The notes beneath the pieces are model-generated. The model did no database searches. It worked only from the letters and a program-made list of their open reading frames with translations, and was not told where the DNA came from. Position numbers and translations under genes: made by a program. A stretch of 64,000 nucleotides of DNA from Anniella stebbinsi (lineage: Eukaryota > Chordata > Lepidosauria > Squamata > Anniellidae): the NCBI GenBank assembly GCA_029215795.1, contig JARDYH010000002.1:364214973-364278972 (forward strand), in the 5' to 3' direction. Shown in pieces: positions 54,236 through 64,000 of the stretch (the stretch's first letter is position 1; the number at the start of each line of letters is the position of its first letter).

Positions 54236-54458
54236 AAATTCTCCATGGTTACGCATAGTTTTAATTGCTTGTAATTGTTTTACCGCTTTTGAATTTTTCT
54301 ACCGGTTTTAATTTATTAACGATTTAATATATTCTTAGCCGTGTAAATTATTTATGTTGAGAATGTTCTGATTTTATCTGTAAGACGCCCTGAGATGCCA
54401 GAGATCATAGGGCGGGGGATACAAGTGTTCCAATGAATGAAGGAATGAATAAATAAAT
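54236..54458 (+). mobile_element. L2-like LINE 3' tail
   Basis: TTTTAATTGCTTGTAATTGT, AAGACGCCCTGAGATGCCAG, AGGGCGGGGGATACAAGTG, tail AATGAATAAATAAATG. Confidence 0.65.
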
Positions 54459-54479
54459 GTCCTCTGCGTGCACTTCCAG

Positions 54480-54617
54480 CGCTGTGATCGTGCTGCTGCC
54501 CATCTTCCTGTACAATTTGCCGCTGCAGTGGGAGCGCTGGACGCGTTCGCGCGGGCTGTCTCAGTTTGCAAAGGAAAAGGCTTTGGCTTGTCGGCCTTTG
54601 CTGGCATCCAGAAAGAG
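54480..54617 (+). CDS. Candidate internal exon, 138 nt, unidentified
   Basis: Bounded by an acceptor-like GTGCACTTCCAG and a strong donor (AAAGAG|GTGAGA, GT at 54618). Length is 46 codons exactly. Two frames are open. One reads RCDRAAAHLPVQFAAAVGAL and onward to SAFAGIQKE. The other begins AVIVLLPIFLYNLPLQWERW, a hydrophobic run. I recognise neither. It directly follows a LINE tail, which is unusual for a conserved exon. No neighbouring exon supports it, and the frames shared with 57489-57578 are only compatible in one phase. Confidence 0.2.
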
Positions 54618-54682
54618 GTGAGAGCGCGACCTAGAATGTGCCCCAGAACCCTTTGCAAAGGACAAAGGTGTTGTGATCATCA

Positions 54683-55145
54683 GGAGAGCCTTGATGCTGG
54701 GTCAGACCGAGGCTCCATCTAGTCCACCACTCTGTTCACACAGTGGCCAATCAGCTGCCTGTGGGAAACTCACAGGCAGGGCATGAGTACAACAGCACCC
54801 TCCCTCCCATGTTCCCCAGCAACTGGTGTACAGAGGCACACTGCTCCTGACATTGAACGTAGCCTATGGCCATCAGAATTCGTAGCCCTTGATAGCCTTC
54901 TCCTCCATGACTATGTGTAAACTCCTTTTAAAGCCATCCATGTTGGTGACCATCACTACCTCTTGGGCTAGTACTACCTCTTGTACCTTCGTGGGATGTG
55001 ACCCCGTTGGGTTCTGGTGTTATGAGAGGGACAATGCCTCCCTTTCCACATGCTCCACACCATGCGTGATCCTGTGCGACTCTATCGTGTCTCTCCTGAC
55101 GAACCTTTTTTCTAAACTAAACAGTCCCAGATGTCGCACATGGTA
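54683..55145 (-). mobile_element. CR1 LINE 3' end (TGCTGTTGTAC subfamily)
   Basis: GAGAGCCTTGATGCTGGGTC, CATCTAGTCCACCACTCTGT, ACAACAGCACCCTCCCTCCC, then inverse coding CCTTCTCCTCCATGACTATG. Confidence 0.8.
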
Positions 55146-56027
55146 TCCTTGGCTGGCGAAATGACATGGAATGAGCCCGAGCAGCCAGATGTTTGAAAGC
55201 CACAGAGGTTCTGGGCAGAAAGTTTTGTGCTGCAGGGGGGTGAGGTGAAGCTCACAGGTGGAGAATGGGGTGCTAATTTTATTCTGGCCCTCGTTGCTTT
55301 AGGATAGGTTTGCGGAACCATCATTGATTAATTGTCGTGGGCCGGGTGACGTTGGTGGGCATGGGCGTTCCTGCTGGTAACATTGCCTCCCCCCTCCCCG
55401 CCAGCCATTCTGCAGCCATCTCAGCGCTGGTGGAGCCCCTTGGCTTTCACGCTGCATGCTGTTGGAAACTAGCTAGCCCACTCATCCCAGTACTGGCCGA
55501 GTCCCCTGCTGCATGCCCACATCCCCAGTGTTATCTCTGATTGGAGATCAGCGAGAACAGCAGGGATTGCTCCTTGGGGTGAGGGCCTGGAGACCTCAAT
55601 AGAAGCTAATCCCCATCCCCTAAAGAACCCTGGCTGGGGGGGGGGGGATGCTTGAGGACGCTTCAAGGCAGCCGACTCCGGTCTTGACTGGACATCTTGA
55701 GCAGTTAGCCTCAAGGTTTCATTTGAGTTGATTCAGTTCTTTTTATAAGCCCTCGTGGTACTGGGGGCGCATGCGGGAAGGTCTTTGGTTCTGGTTTGAA
55801 ACTCTCCAGGGAAATTGCTCCTTGCATGCAAAATCTCAGGGGCGTCCTATTAGACATTTCAAATCTATCACGAAATAAATTGAAGCCTTTTGTTTGCTGT
55901 AGGTCCTAATAAATGAACATCGGGCTCAGATGTTCTTGTGCATGTGTATTTTAATCATAGGTGCAGCGTAGCATGGGACATGCATAGTTTCCTGTATAGG
56001 AACGCAGAACTTCAGAGTGTGGTTAGG
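55146..56027. other. No gene recognised
   Basis: No repeat or conserved exon identified. G-run at 55637-55647. Confidence 0.35.
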
Positions 56028-56170
56028 GGATTGGGGGGCAGGGATGTGGTCCACATGCTTTGCATGTAAAAGGTTCCAGGTTGAGTTAGTCCCTGGAATC
56101 TCCAATTCAAAGGATCTCAGGCAGCCGGCGATGAGAAAGATCCTGTGCCACATGTCCTTTGAGATATATG
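56028..56170 (+). mobile_element. tRNA-derived SINE
   Basis: CATGCTTTGCATGTAAAAGG, the B-box region GGTTGAGTTAGTCCCTGG, body CAAAGGATCTCAGGCAGCCG and GAGAAAGATCCTGTGCCACA. Confidence 0.7.
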
Positions 56171-56451
56171 GTTGGACAGAGAAGACAGAACTTAGGTGGA
56201 TCAGTAGTTGATTCTATAGTATTCTATAGTCTATATTCTAGACTATAGCTTACTATAGTCATACATTAGTGGCTGTGAATTTGGTTGGGTTTTCACTGCA
56301 CCATTGGAGTTGTAGCCCATGAGCCGGCTGGGCATAATTTGAAAGAAAGCATTGTGCAAGAACAGAAAGCGCGATTCCTTGGTGCAAAGGCCGGCTGGAT
56401 GCAGAGCGTTGGATGGAAGCCATGCCCGTTTTGGCAAAACGGGTACTGTTT

Positions 56452-56574
56452 AGAACAGCTTTCCCCAGTCTGGTGCCCTCTGGATGTGTTGGACTGCAGC
56501 TCCCATGCTGGCTGGGAATGACGGGAGTTGCAGTGCAACACATCCGGAATGCATCAAGTTGGGGAAGGCTGGTT
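56452..56574. mobile_element. ACTACAACTC foldback element, full
   Basis: AGCTTTCCCCAGTCTGGTGC and GTGTTGGACTGCAGCTCCCA on the left; GGGAGTTGCAGTGCAACACA and AAGTTGGGGAAGGCTGG on the right. Confidence 0.75.
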
Positions 56575-56624
56575 TAGAGTAGTATCAGTATTCAAACTCA
56601 ATCCCACGCTTTGCAAATATTTAC

Positions 56625-56790
56625 TTATTTATTTATTTTATTCCATTTATATACCGCCCCATAGCCGAAGCTCTCTGGGCGGTTTACAAAAATTAAAAAC
56701 ATTGAACAATTAAAACACCAATATACAAAATTTAAAAGCATAAAGCATAAAAACAAGTTAAAATTACAATATCCTTCTGTATTTTATAAA
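56625..56790 (-). mobile_element. L2-type LINE 3' tail
   Basis: TTATTTATTTATTTTATTCC, CATAGCCGAAGCTCTCTGGG, then AATATACAAAATTTAAAAGC. Confidence 0.85.
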
Positions 56791-57488
56791 GAACATAGAA
56801 ATGGCATTTTTGGAGAATTTTTGTTTTTACTTTGTTTTTACTTTTTAATTCCCTTACATCAAGAAAAACAACTGTTGGGTAATTGCATTAGCCCACAATT
56901 CTGTCTTGCACGGCAGCCGAGTCGGAAATGCCCTAAACAGGGTGTGACGGCAAATAATTGCCTTTGAATGCATAAGCTCCATTTAGCCATCTGGTCAATA
57001 GCTACAGACTACCTTCTACCGTGGGTTGGTGTAACTTTTTGAATCCACCTGGGCTAGTGGCCATCGTGACAACCTTCCTAGCCTATGTCGGGGCTTTCTG
57101 GCCTTTGGGGATATCTCCTTGAAAGGAAGCGAAGGGGCCTGTCATTTTTGCAGGAACCTGGTGGCTTTCCCAGGGCTGCTGTATCAGTAGGGCGCAAGGC
57201 CCAGACTGCATGCGGCGGGGAGTTAATCATTGACCCAGGACAGGGGAATTCTGTCTCTGCATCGGCAGCCCGCCCAAAGAAGGGTGATTTTTCTGACATC
57301 CTTTCTGGTTGTGATCTCCATATTTGGAAATGTTTAGCCATGCACTGATCTTTTGGAAGGGGAGGGGTGGTGACTCAGGGCCTGGTAGAAGCAAGGTTTG
57401 AATTCCTGTAGTCAGGATAAGTTTATTTCCCCTCCTTTCTTTCTCTCTGTCTCTCTCTCGTCCTTTTCCCCCCTCCGGTTGTGGTCAG
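56791..57488. other. No gene recognised
   Basis: No identifiable feature. A pyrimidine-rich tract at 57425-57480 precedes the next entry. Confidence 0.35.
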
Positions 57489-57578
57489 TTTCCGAGTTCT
57501 CTCGCTCCTGGAGCTGGTTCCAAATTCGTTCCGCTCTAGGACACAGCGTCCTCGGGGAGGGAGAGGAGCCGGACTCCA
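57489..57578 (+). CDS. Candidate internal exon, 90 nt, unidentified
   Basis: Preceded by a long pyrimidine tract and GTGGTCAG, and followed by a near-consensus donor (CTCCA|GTAAGTAC, GT at 57579). Length is 30 codons. One frame reads SEFSRSWSWFQIRSALGHSV then LGEGEEPDS; a second is also open; the third has a stop. I do not recognise the product. The splice signals are the best outside the CpG island, but conservation cannot be judged here. Confidence 0.28.
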
Positions 57579-58994
57579 GTAAGTACGCACTTATTGGCGC
57601 AGAAAATGGGGTGGGTCAGGAGGTTTGCATCAAGCCCTTGAAAATGCGCCCTGCCTTGCGAGGTGCCGGGGATGAGGGGTTTGGGATTGGCTACTCTTGG
57701 AGTCCCAGCACAGACGTGGTTCCTCCCCGCGGAGACTTGGGAACTGGAATTGAGAGTAGGCACCTGCCATGTACGATTTTGCGGCCCAGCATCCCAGGAC
57801 ATCGGGGCTGCCTCCATTTTCATGTTTCCTTTTGGTGCATTCAGTGAATCGAAGCAGGCCGTGAAATGGCCGTCATGGTTTCGGTCCCATTTTCTCAGGG
57901 AACAAAAGCTGCTTGCCCATTTATGGGTTTGTTTCGCCTCAAGGAGTATTTCTTGCCTAAGTTAATATTTATCTCCGATTCATTGGAGAACTGAGGAAAT
58001 TGAGATCTCAGCGGGAACAATTTCTTCCTCTCGTTTGCCTTTCCACTGCAATTGTGTTTTGTTTTCATCTTCTTTTTTACTCTCCTTGCTTTTTCGAGCA
58101 CTGTTTAAGAATCTGGTCTGACCCTGAAGCTCTCTGGTTTTGCCTTCTTCCCTCTTTTTTTCCGGAACGGAAACTGCTTTGCAGCCAGTGGAGTTGGCGT
58201 AAAAGAATCTGAAATCGTTTTGCATCCTGGCTCACATGGGGGAAATGGAAACATAAGGGCAATCCCCTCCCACCCCCTCCCACCCCGGTCCCATCAGTTG
58301 TGACTTTGGCAGTAGATTCAGGACATGTCGAAGCATTTCCACACAGCGCAGAATTCCTGCACGGAACTCCCTGGCGTGAAATGTGATGAAGCTCGTAGAC
58401 TTAGGTGTCTTTTCAAAGAGAAGCGGTCTATCCTATTGTAGTCATTAAGATATCTAAATGGAACCTCCATGTTCAGAGGCAGTGTACCCTGGAATACCAG
58501 TTTTGGGGAGGCAGACAGTGGAGGAGGAGGGCTGGATGCTCTCATCTCCTGCTCCCGGGCAACCTGGAGGCATCTTTTAACCATTGTTGGAAACCTAACG
58601 CTGTCCTAGGTAGTCTTGCTTCTTCTAATCCAGTCGAGCTGCTGTTGGGTCTGTATGATATTAACTGCCGCATGACGAGCGCCTTTCCGCACAATGTTAG
58701 GAGGAGCTTCACCTGTAGGACTTCAGCCTCATGCAGCAGTTAAAGAGATAGGAGTCCCTTCAGGGAGAAAAGTGATTACCCTGGGCTGTGCTAAACTCCA
58801 TCACCATTCGTATTGTCCCACTTGTTTATGTTTCTTCATCACGGCCAGTGCGTACAAATGCTTCACAGCAAAGATAGATGGGAGATAATAGCACCAAGGG
58901 GCTTTAGGACATGTCTTTTGCCTACAGGCTCATGTTGCTTTCATGGTCATGGCTCTTCCCACTCCCAGGAACCCTGGGAATTGTAGTTCTGTGT
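57579..58994. other. About 1.4 kb with no gene recognised
   Basis: No recognisable repeat or domain. Contains a short CCCCTCCCAC direct repeat near 58265. Confidence 0.35.
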
Positions 58995-59068
58995 GGGAAG
59001 AGAGCAGCTTTCCCCAACCTGGTGCCAATGTGTTGAATCAGATCTCCCAGAATCCCCCAGCCATTACG
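58995..59068. mobile_element. ACTACAACTC foldback element, left half
   Basis: AGCTTTCCCCAACCTGGTGC and TCTCCCAGAATCCCCCAGCC. Confidence 0.5.
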
Positions 59069-59234
59069 TCAAGCTGTTTACCTGTGAGGACTGATACCAG
59101 TTAGTTGGGTGCGTGGAAAGGAGATGAGAAAGGCAGGGTGGGCAAAATCCTCGCCACGTCCTTCCACACGCTGCCATCCTGACCTGTCCTTCATCTCGGT
59201 TCAGCCCTTCCGGCGGTCACTTGTTGACATCAAA

Positions 59235-59518
59235 GCCATCAGAGTTGGATGGTTTTAAAAGGGGATCGCACCAATTCAGGGAGGAGATGGCTACCAATGG
59301 CTACTAGTCCTGATGGCTATATGTTATCTCCAGTTATCAGAGGCAGTATGGCTGTAGATACCAGTTGCTGGGGAACATGGGTGGGAGGGTGCTGTTGCAC
59401 CATGTCCTGCTTGTGGGTCCCTGGTTGACAGCTGGTTGGCCGCTGTGTGAACAGAATGCTGGACTAGATGGACCCTCGGTCTGATCCAGCATCAGCGCTC
59501 TTCTTATGTTCTTATGTA
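59235..59518 (+). mobile_element. CR1 LINE 3' end (TGCTGTTGCAC subfamily)
   Basis: GGATGGTTTTAAAAGGGGAT, GGCTACTAGTCCTGATGGCT, GGGAGGGTGCTGTTGCACCA and a terminal TTCTTATGTTCTTATGTA tail. Confidence 0.85.
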
Positions 59519-59589
59519 CATTGGTCATAAATCCTTGTCCGTTGCAAAGGATTCTGGCTCACATTCTAGGTTGCGCTCTCTTCTTATGT

Positions 59590-59755
59590 TTATTATTATA
59601 AATTATTATTATTATTACTACTACTACTATTATTTACATTTATATACCACCCCATAGCCGAAGCTCTCTGGGCGGTTTACAAAGATTAAAAACATTGAAC
59701 GTTTAAAAACCAATATACAAAATTTAAAACCAGAAAAAGCATAAAAACAGACTCC
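59590..59755 (-). mobile_element. L2-type LINE 3' tail with (ATT)n(ACT)n
   Basis: ATT and ACT triplets (59590-59632), CATAGCCGAAGCTCTCTGGG, then AAACCAATATACAAAATTTA. Confidence 0.85.
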
Positions 59756-60381
59756 ATATCTGTTTACGTTCTAAAGCCGTTCTGCAGCTGCGGATTGGCT
59801 GTTCTCTTGTTCCCCACTTGAGGGGTGGGAAGTAGCCATGTCGTGCGGACCCCTTCTGGGATGCCAGCTTTGTTTTGGCACCTTGACCTGAGGGCCTCTG
59901 AGCATGTGCAGGGTGTCTTTCCCATGAAGGAGAAAAAAGGTGTTCCCCCCCCCACCCCATTTTCTTGAAAAAGAAACCCGAGAGCATGGAGACGGCCTCT
60001 CTGCTCTGTGATAGGGGCCAACGTCTGTTTCTTAAAAAAGGAAGTCGGCATAAAGATACCGGTGGAATTTGTGGCCATGGGTGGCTCACTTGTCAATCCT
60101 GCTTTAACGACCTTCTGCTGGCACCTTAAAAAGGTTATTTTCTGCCAGATTTTTAGCTTATCGGCTCCTTAATATTCTGTTGTCGTTGCTGCTGATGTTT
60201 TAAGTCTCTCTCTTTCCAGTTTGCATTTACTGCTGATTTTGTATTTTTTTTAAAAAATATAGATTTGTTTTTACTTTTGTGTGAACGATGTTGATGATGT
60301 TTTTATTTTTATTTTTTTAAGTCTCCTCACACATGCAGCCTTTGTTGGAGGTGGAAGGGAATGATATACATTCTGTAATCT
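59756..60381. other. No gene recognised
   Basis: Includes a T/A-rich stretch at 60240-60320. No gene or repeat identified. Confidence 0.35.
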
Positions 60382-60520
60382 GCCTTTTCCCATCCTGGTA
60401 CTCTCCATAGGTTTGGGGCTAAAACACCCATTAGCCCCAGCCAGCCCCAGCCAGTGGTCAGCATGATGGGAGTTGTAGTCTACAGCATATGGGAGACACT
60501 AGGTTGGAGAAGGCTGCTCT
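60382..60520. mobile_element. ACTACAACTC foldback element, full
   Basis: CCTTTTCCCATCCTGGTACT on the left; GATGGGAGTTGTAGTCTACA and CACTAGGTTGGAGAAGGCTG on the right. Confidence 0.65.
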
Positions 60521-60879
60521 GATACACTTAAATAAATAAATAAAATAACCATGAACAGGAAGCATGAACCTTTGAGAGGAAGCTGCTTTTCTTTCTTTTT
60601 TTAAAACCCTTTAGCAGGGCCAGGGGTCTTTGTCCTTGTGCAAAGTGCTGTGAAGGGCACCATCTTTGCTCCTGCAGCTAAATGTCGAGGTGGATTTGGC
60701 GGATCTCGCTTTGGAGGAGCAGCATCCAAAGGATTTTGTGGCGAGTGCGAAGGGATGAAATTGGCCAGGGAGAATCGTCACGCCCCTAGTTTTTACTCCC
60801 TTTTGCACACCTTCCTCCGGCCGTTGACATAGCTTTTTGAAATAAAGGGAGAGGATGTTGGATAAGGAGTAGAATATCA

Positions 60880-61083
60880 TGACATCAGGAAAAACTTCCT
60901 GACTGTTAGAGCAAAACGACAATGGACTCAATGACCTAGGGAGGTGGTGGGTTCTACCTTAAAGCATCTGTCAGGGATGCTTTAAGGTAGATTCCTGCAT
61001 GGAGCAGGGGGTTGGACTTGATGGCCTTAGAGGCCCCTTCCAACTCTACTATCCTATGATTCTATGTTTCTGTGATTCTATGA
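60880..61083 (+). mobile_element. CR1 LINE 3' end
   Basis: GACATCAGGAAAAACTTCCT, GACTGTTAGAGCAAAACGAC, TGCATGGAGCAGGGGGTTGG and terminal ATGATTCTATGTTTCTGTGA. Confidence 0.9.
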
Positions 61084-61407
61084 CTGTCTTAAAAGTGAAT
61101 CACGTTGCGTTATAAAGCTATGCCTAAATGAGATGCCAAGGTTTATGGCGCATAAAGATGCCTGTGTTCTGTTAATGGAGCGATGGATGGCACAGTGCTA
61201 TTAACAGGTATGAATTTGACTAGGGTGATGATGAGGGATACAGCATTTGGCAATGGTTGGGGAGAATTGTATCCCCCCCCCATCTTTTAGAACAGCTTTC
61301 CTCAACCGGACATCCTCCGAATGTAGCGTCCGCCGTGGGTGATGAAAGATGTTTTACAAGAAGTACTGTCTTGATCTTGGCTCGCTGCTATGTCTTTAGG
61401 TTTTCTC
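61084..61407. other. No gene recognised
   Basis: A short foldback half (AGCTTTCCTCAACCGGACAT) lies near 61292. Confidence 0.4.
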
Positions 61408-61413
61408 TCTGCA

Positions 61414-61458
<45 letters not shown>
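61408..61458. repeat. (TTTC)n microsatellite
   Basis: About twelve TTTC tetramers adjoining the next LINE tail. Confidence 0.95.
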
Positions 61459-61810
61459 TATTACATTTATATACCACCCAATAGCCGAAGCTCTCTGGGC
61501 AGTTCACAAAAATTTAAACCATCGACAAAACAGTATAAAAACATGATATAAAGCTACAATATAAAACACAGGCAGGGTAAAAAAACCGCGCAGCAAGGCA
61601 TATTTAAAATACAAACTTAAAATACAGGTTTAAAACAGCAGAGGTAAAAGACTATAATAATAGAGTGTTAAAATACTGAGAAAATAAAAAGGTCTTCGCC
61701 TGACGTCGAAAGGAGTATGATGTAGGTGCCAGGCGAATCTCTCCAGGGAGCTCATTCCACAGCCAGAGTGCCACAGCAGAGAAGGCCCTCCTGATAGCAA
61801 CTTCGCCGCA
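61459..61810 (-). mobile_element. L2-type LINE 3' end
   Basis: CAATAGCCGAAGCTCTCTGG, A-rich 3' UTR, then minus-strand coding remnants (about 61680-61805) with ALWLWNELPGEIRLAP and FRRQAKTFLFSQY-like residues. Confidence 0.85.
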
Positions 61811-62507
61811 AATGATAAAAAATTGGACACTCTTGAGAGGTATTTTAAGTTCACAGTTGGCAGCCATACTGTGCACCTTGTGGCGATTCAGCACTGTGCA
61901 TGTTTATAAATCCCCATTTCTCTCTTTGATTGTTATAGAACTGTTTTCCTTAGAAAAAAGAATTCCTCTCTCCTGCTGGACGCTCTTTCGATTTTGCCAT
62001 GATCGCTTTTACCACGATCCAAGCAATGAGTTTGCTAGATGCTGTCAAGGCTGACTTTGAGCGCAATCAGACAGGTGGATTTTCACGTTTCCTTACCGTT
62101 GCTATGGCCTCCTGCTTCTGTCCCACTATAATGACGGTCTCTTTACATGGGGAGAGAAAGAGGAAGCCGCAAAGACCACGTGGCCCATTCAGGGGCCATT
62201 TATATCGTGCCGCGTTTCCTGGACACAGCAGGGAGTGGTGGCACACTCCAATTTTTTTTTTTAAAGAGACGGATTAAAAGGGATCTATTTTGTGCTGGAA
62301 AAACAAGCGGAAGGAACGGGAGGCTCGTGGGAGGCGGACGATGTCCTTTAGGCCTCGTCTAGGAAGCTCATCTCTTGGACCAAGGCAAAACCGAAAGATT
62401 GCCCAGCAGGAGAGGGGAACTCTTTTAAGGACAGCAGTTCTATAAAAAGCAAAGAGACTAAAACGCTTGTTTGATGACGCTCTTTGTGATGCAAATGGGA
62501 ACTGTTT
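61811..62507. other. No gene recognised
   Basis: No identifiable feature. Confidence 0.35.
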
Positions 62508-62700
62508 GGCCCTGGTTCAGATATCACGTTAAGCCATGGTGGTTAAGCATTTTGAGCTAAACGTGATGGCTTAGCGTGCCATGTGAACCATTCCTAACCG
62601 TGGTGGCTACACAACCACATTTTAAACATGCTCACTAACCATTTGCTGCAAAGGGGTTAGCAACTTAACCATGTCTTGGTGTATTGTCTGAACAGGTCCC
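62508..62700. mobile_element. Harbinger-like MITE, diverged
   Basis: Left GGCCCTGGTTCAGATATCAC and inverse right GGGACCTGTTCAGACAATAC. The interior is rich in TTAAGCCATGGTGGTTAAG-type palindromes. No clear target duplication. Confidence 0.55.
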
Positions 62701-63762
62701 ATAAGAGGTTTCAGTTCTCTAGCAAGCTCAGCAAGATCGACTCTCCTAAACCCAAACTGCTGTCCAGCCCAGCAGCAAAGCAGGGAGGGATTCAAGTGGG
62801 GTTTGAAGGCTTTGGCCTCCCTTGGTGGACAGCCCATGATTTATGAAGACTTCCTCTCCTCCAAGCCCTCTCACGCGCAGGGAGAACTTGCAGAAAGGGA
62901 GGGGCCAGGCTCCACCTTTGCCCTGCAGACTTGGAAGTGGGGAGAGTTCCCTCTCGCCCATTTGTGTATCTTCAAAGCACGGAAACGTCCTTGCTGTTTC
63001 CCCGAGTTCCAGAGGGCTGCAGACGGGAGGGGAAAGGCCGTTTGGGGCTTTTGGGAGAGTCCAAAGCATGGAGAGAGCTGCATTGCATTTGGGACTCCCC
63101 ACCCCAGATCAGTGGCAGGGAAAACATTGGGCTCTGTGTGCAATGCGTTGGCCATGCTGGCTGGGAATGATGGGAGTTGCAGTCCAATGCATTTGGAGGA
63201 AAGCAGGTTGGGGAAGGCAGCCTGTCACCATTTCACACCGCGTGTTCTGGCGGTAACGGGAATCGGTCCTTCGGCGAGACCCTTTAACATACGCAAGAAG
63301 GGAGGCAAGATGCTTGCAGATGCTGGATCAATACGGTCTTTTGTGAGCAGCATGTTTCAAGTCTGTCGAGATCCAATCCTGCTCGGCGTGGTCACCCTGC
63401 CCTCCCCGGGATGTGCGGGTCACGTCCTTCACGGAAGGGGCCTTCGTCGGATGTTTCCGAGCACTTCGTTTGGGGGGGGGGGCACGGCTCTGCCGAAAGA
63501 AACGACCAGTCTGTTTCCATCTGTTCATTCGTTGCCTCTCGTGGGTGAAGTTGCGAGGGGCACAGAGTATGATTTCAAGGCGAACTTCGCTGTTAGGTTG
63601 GGAACTTGCCTGTGCTTCTTTTTTTAAAAAAATCCTCCACCCAGGCAATGCAAACCAAAGCTGAATTTTGTCCTTCGAGAGCTTGCAAACGGTCTGACGG
63701 AAGATGGCGATTTGATCAGCGAGTAAAGCCGTGGCACTCGGAGAACTTCCGTCACGACGCAC
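62701..63762. other. No gene recognised; half foldback element at 63150-63222
   Basis: The half element reads GGCTGGGAATGATGGGAGTT and AGCAGGTTGGGGAAGGCAG. The 274-codon frame across this region starts at a TTG and runs through that repeat, so it is not called. Confidence 0.4.
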
Positions 63763-63870
63763 CAGTCTTCCCCCAACCTGCCGATGTGTTGCACTCCAAT
63801 TCCCATCATGCTGGCTGGAGATGATGGGTGTTGTAGTGCAACACAACTGAAGGTCGCCAGGCTGGTATGT
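63763..63870. mobile_element. ACTACAACTC foldback element, full
   Basis: CTTCCCCCAACCTGCCGATG and CTCCAATTCCCATCATGCTG on the left; GATGATGGGTGTTGTAGTGC and AACACAACTGAAGGTCGCC on the right. Confidence 0.7.
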
Positions 63871-64000
63871 ACGATGATTAGCGCCAAGTTGATGACACTC
63901 AAGCGCAGTGAATACCAAATAAGCCTTTGTGTACGTATGTGATTCTTATCATTTTCTGGGCAATTGATCATCCTTGCAAGGTGCTCAAGACCAGTTTTGA

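Noticed and set aside
62803..63627. 274-codon open frame on the + strand
   Set aside because: It starts at TTG, crosses a foldback repeat at 63150-63222 and ends in a poly-T stretch. No domain is recognisable.
1..64000. CRISPR array, bacterial operon or prophage
   Set aside because: No regular short spacer array, and the LINE, SINE and microsatellite content is that of a vertebrate genome.

Overview
This window looks like vertebrate nuclear DNA, most likely from a squamate reptile (lizard). It is dominated by interspersed repeats and has no confidently recognisable complete protein-coding gene. The repeat mix supports a lizard: CR1 LINE 3' ends with the ATTCTATGATTCTATGA-type tail on both strands, L2-type LINE tails that read as GCCGAAGCTCTCTGGGCGG on the opposite strand, tRNA-derived SINEs of two kinds, and many non-autonomous DNA transposons (hAT-like, PIF/Harbinger-like and foldback elements). 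I cannot name the species.

Layout. 0-2 kb holds two tandem copies of a satellite-bearing repeat. 2-10.9 kb holds foldback elements, CR1 and L2 remnants (including a broken L2 reverse-transcriptase ORF at 9.1-9.85 kb) and a 490 bp Harbinger-like element. 10.9-12.2 kb is the only strongly gene-like landmark: a 137 bp minisatellite running into a CpG island with a GCC repeat and a possible splice donor, probably a promoter and first exon of an unidentified gene. 12.3-25 kb holds scattered repeats, including a possible Penelope-like inverted end pair at 13.1 kb. 25-31 kb and 38.8-40.3 kb form the most interesting part. A block of about 1.53 kb is present twice, and the first copy carries a 2,051 bp hAT element with a perfect 8 bp target duplication. 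The second copy preserves the empty site. Inside the hAT element lie six tandem units of about 242 bp, each a long GC-rich palindrome. 31-64 kb is again repeats, with a dead CR1 reverse transcriptase at 43.7-44.4 kb, a Harbinger-like element with TTA target duplications at 42.6 kb, a small promoter-like hairpin locus at 37.3-37.65 kb, and two weak candidate exons at 54.5 and 57.5 kb.

There is no operon-like organisation. The content fits a large intron or intergenic region downstream or upstream of the 11.4-12.2 kb CpG island. Most open reading frames are repeat-derived, run through simple repeats, or lack an ATG, and are not called as genes. Family names are assigned from terminal sequence, target duplications and protein motifs that I could read by eye. 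No database search was possible.
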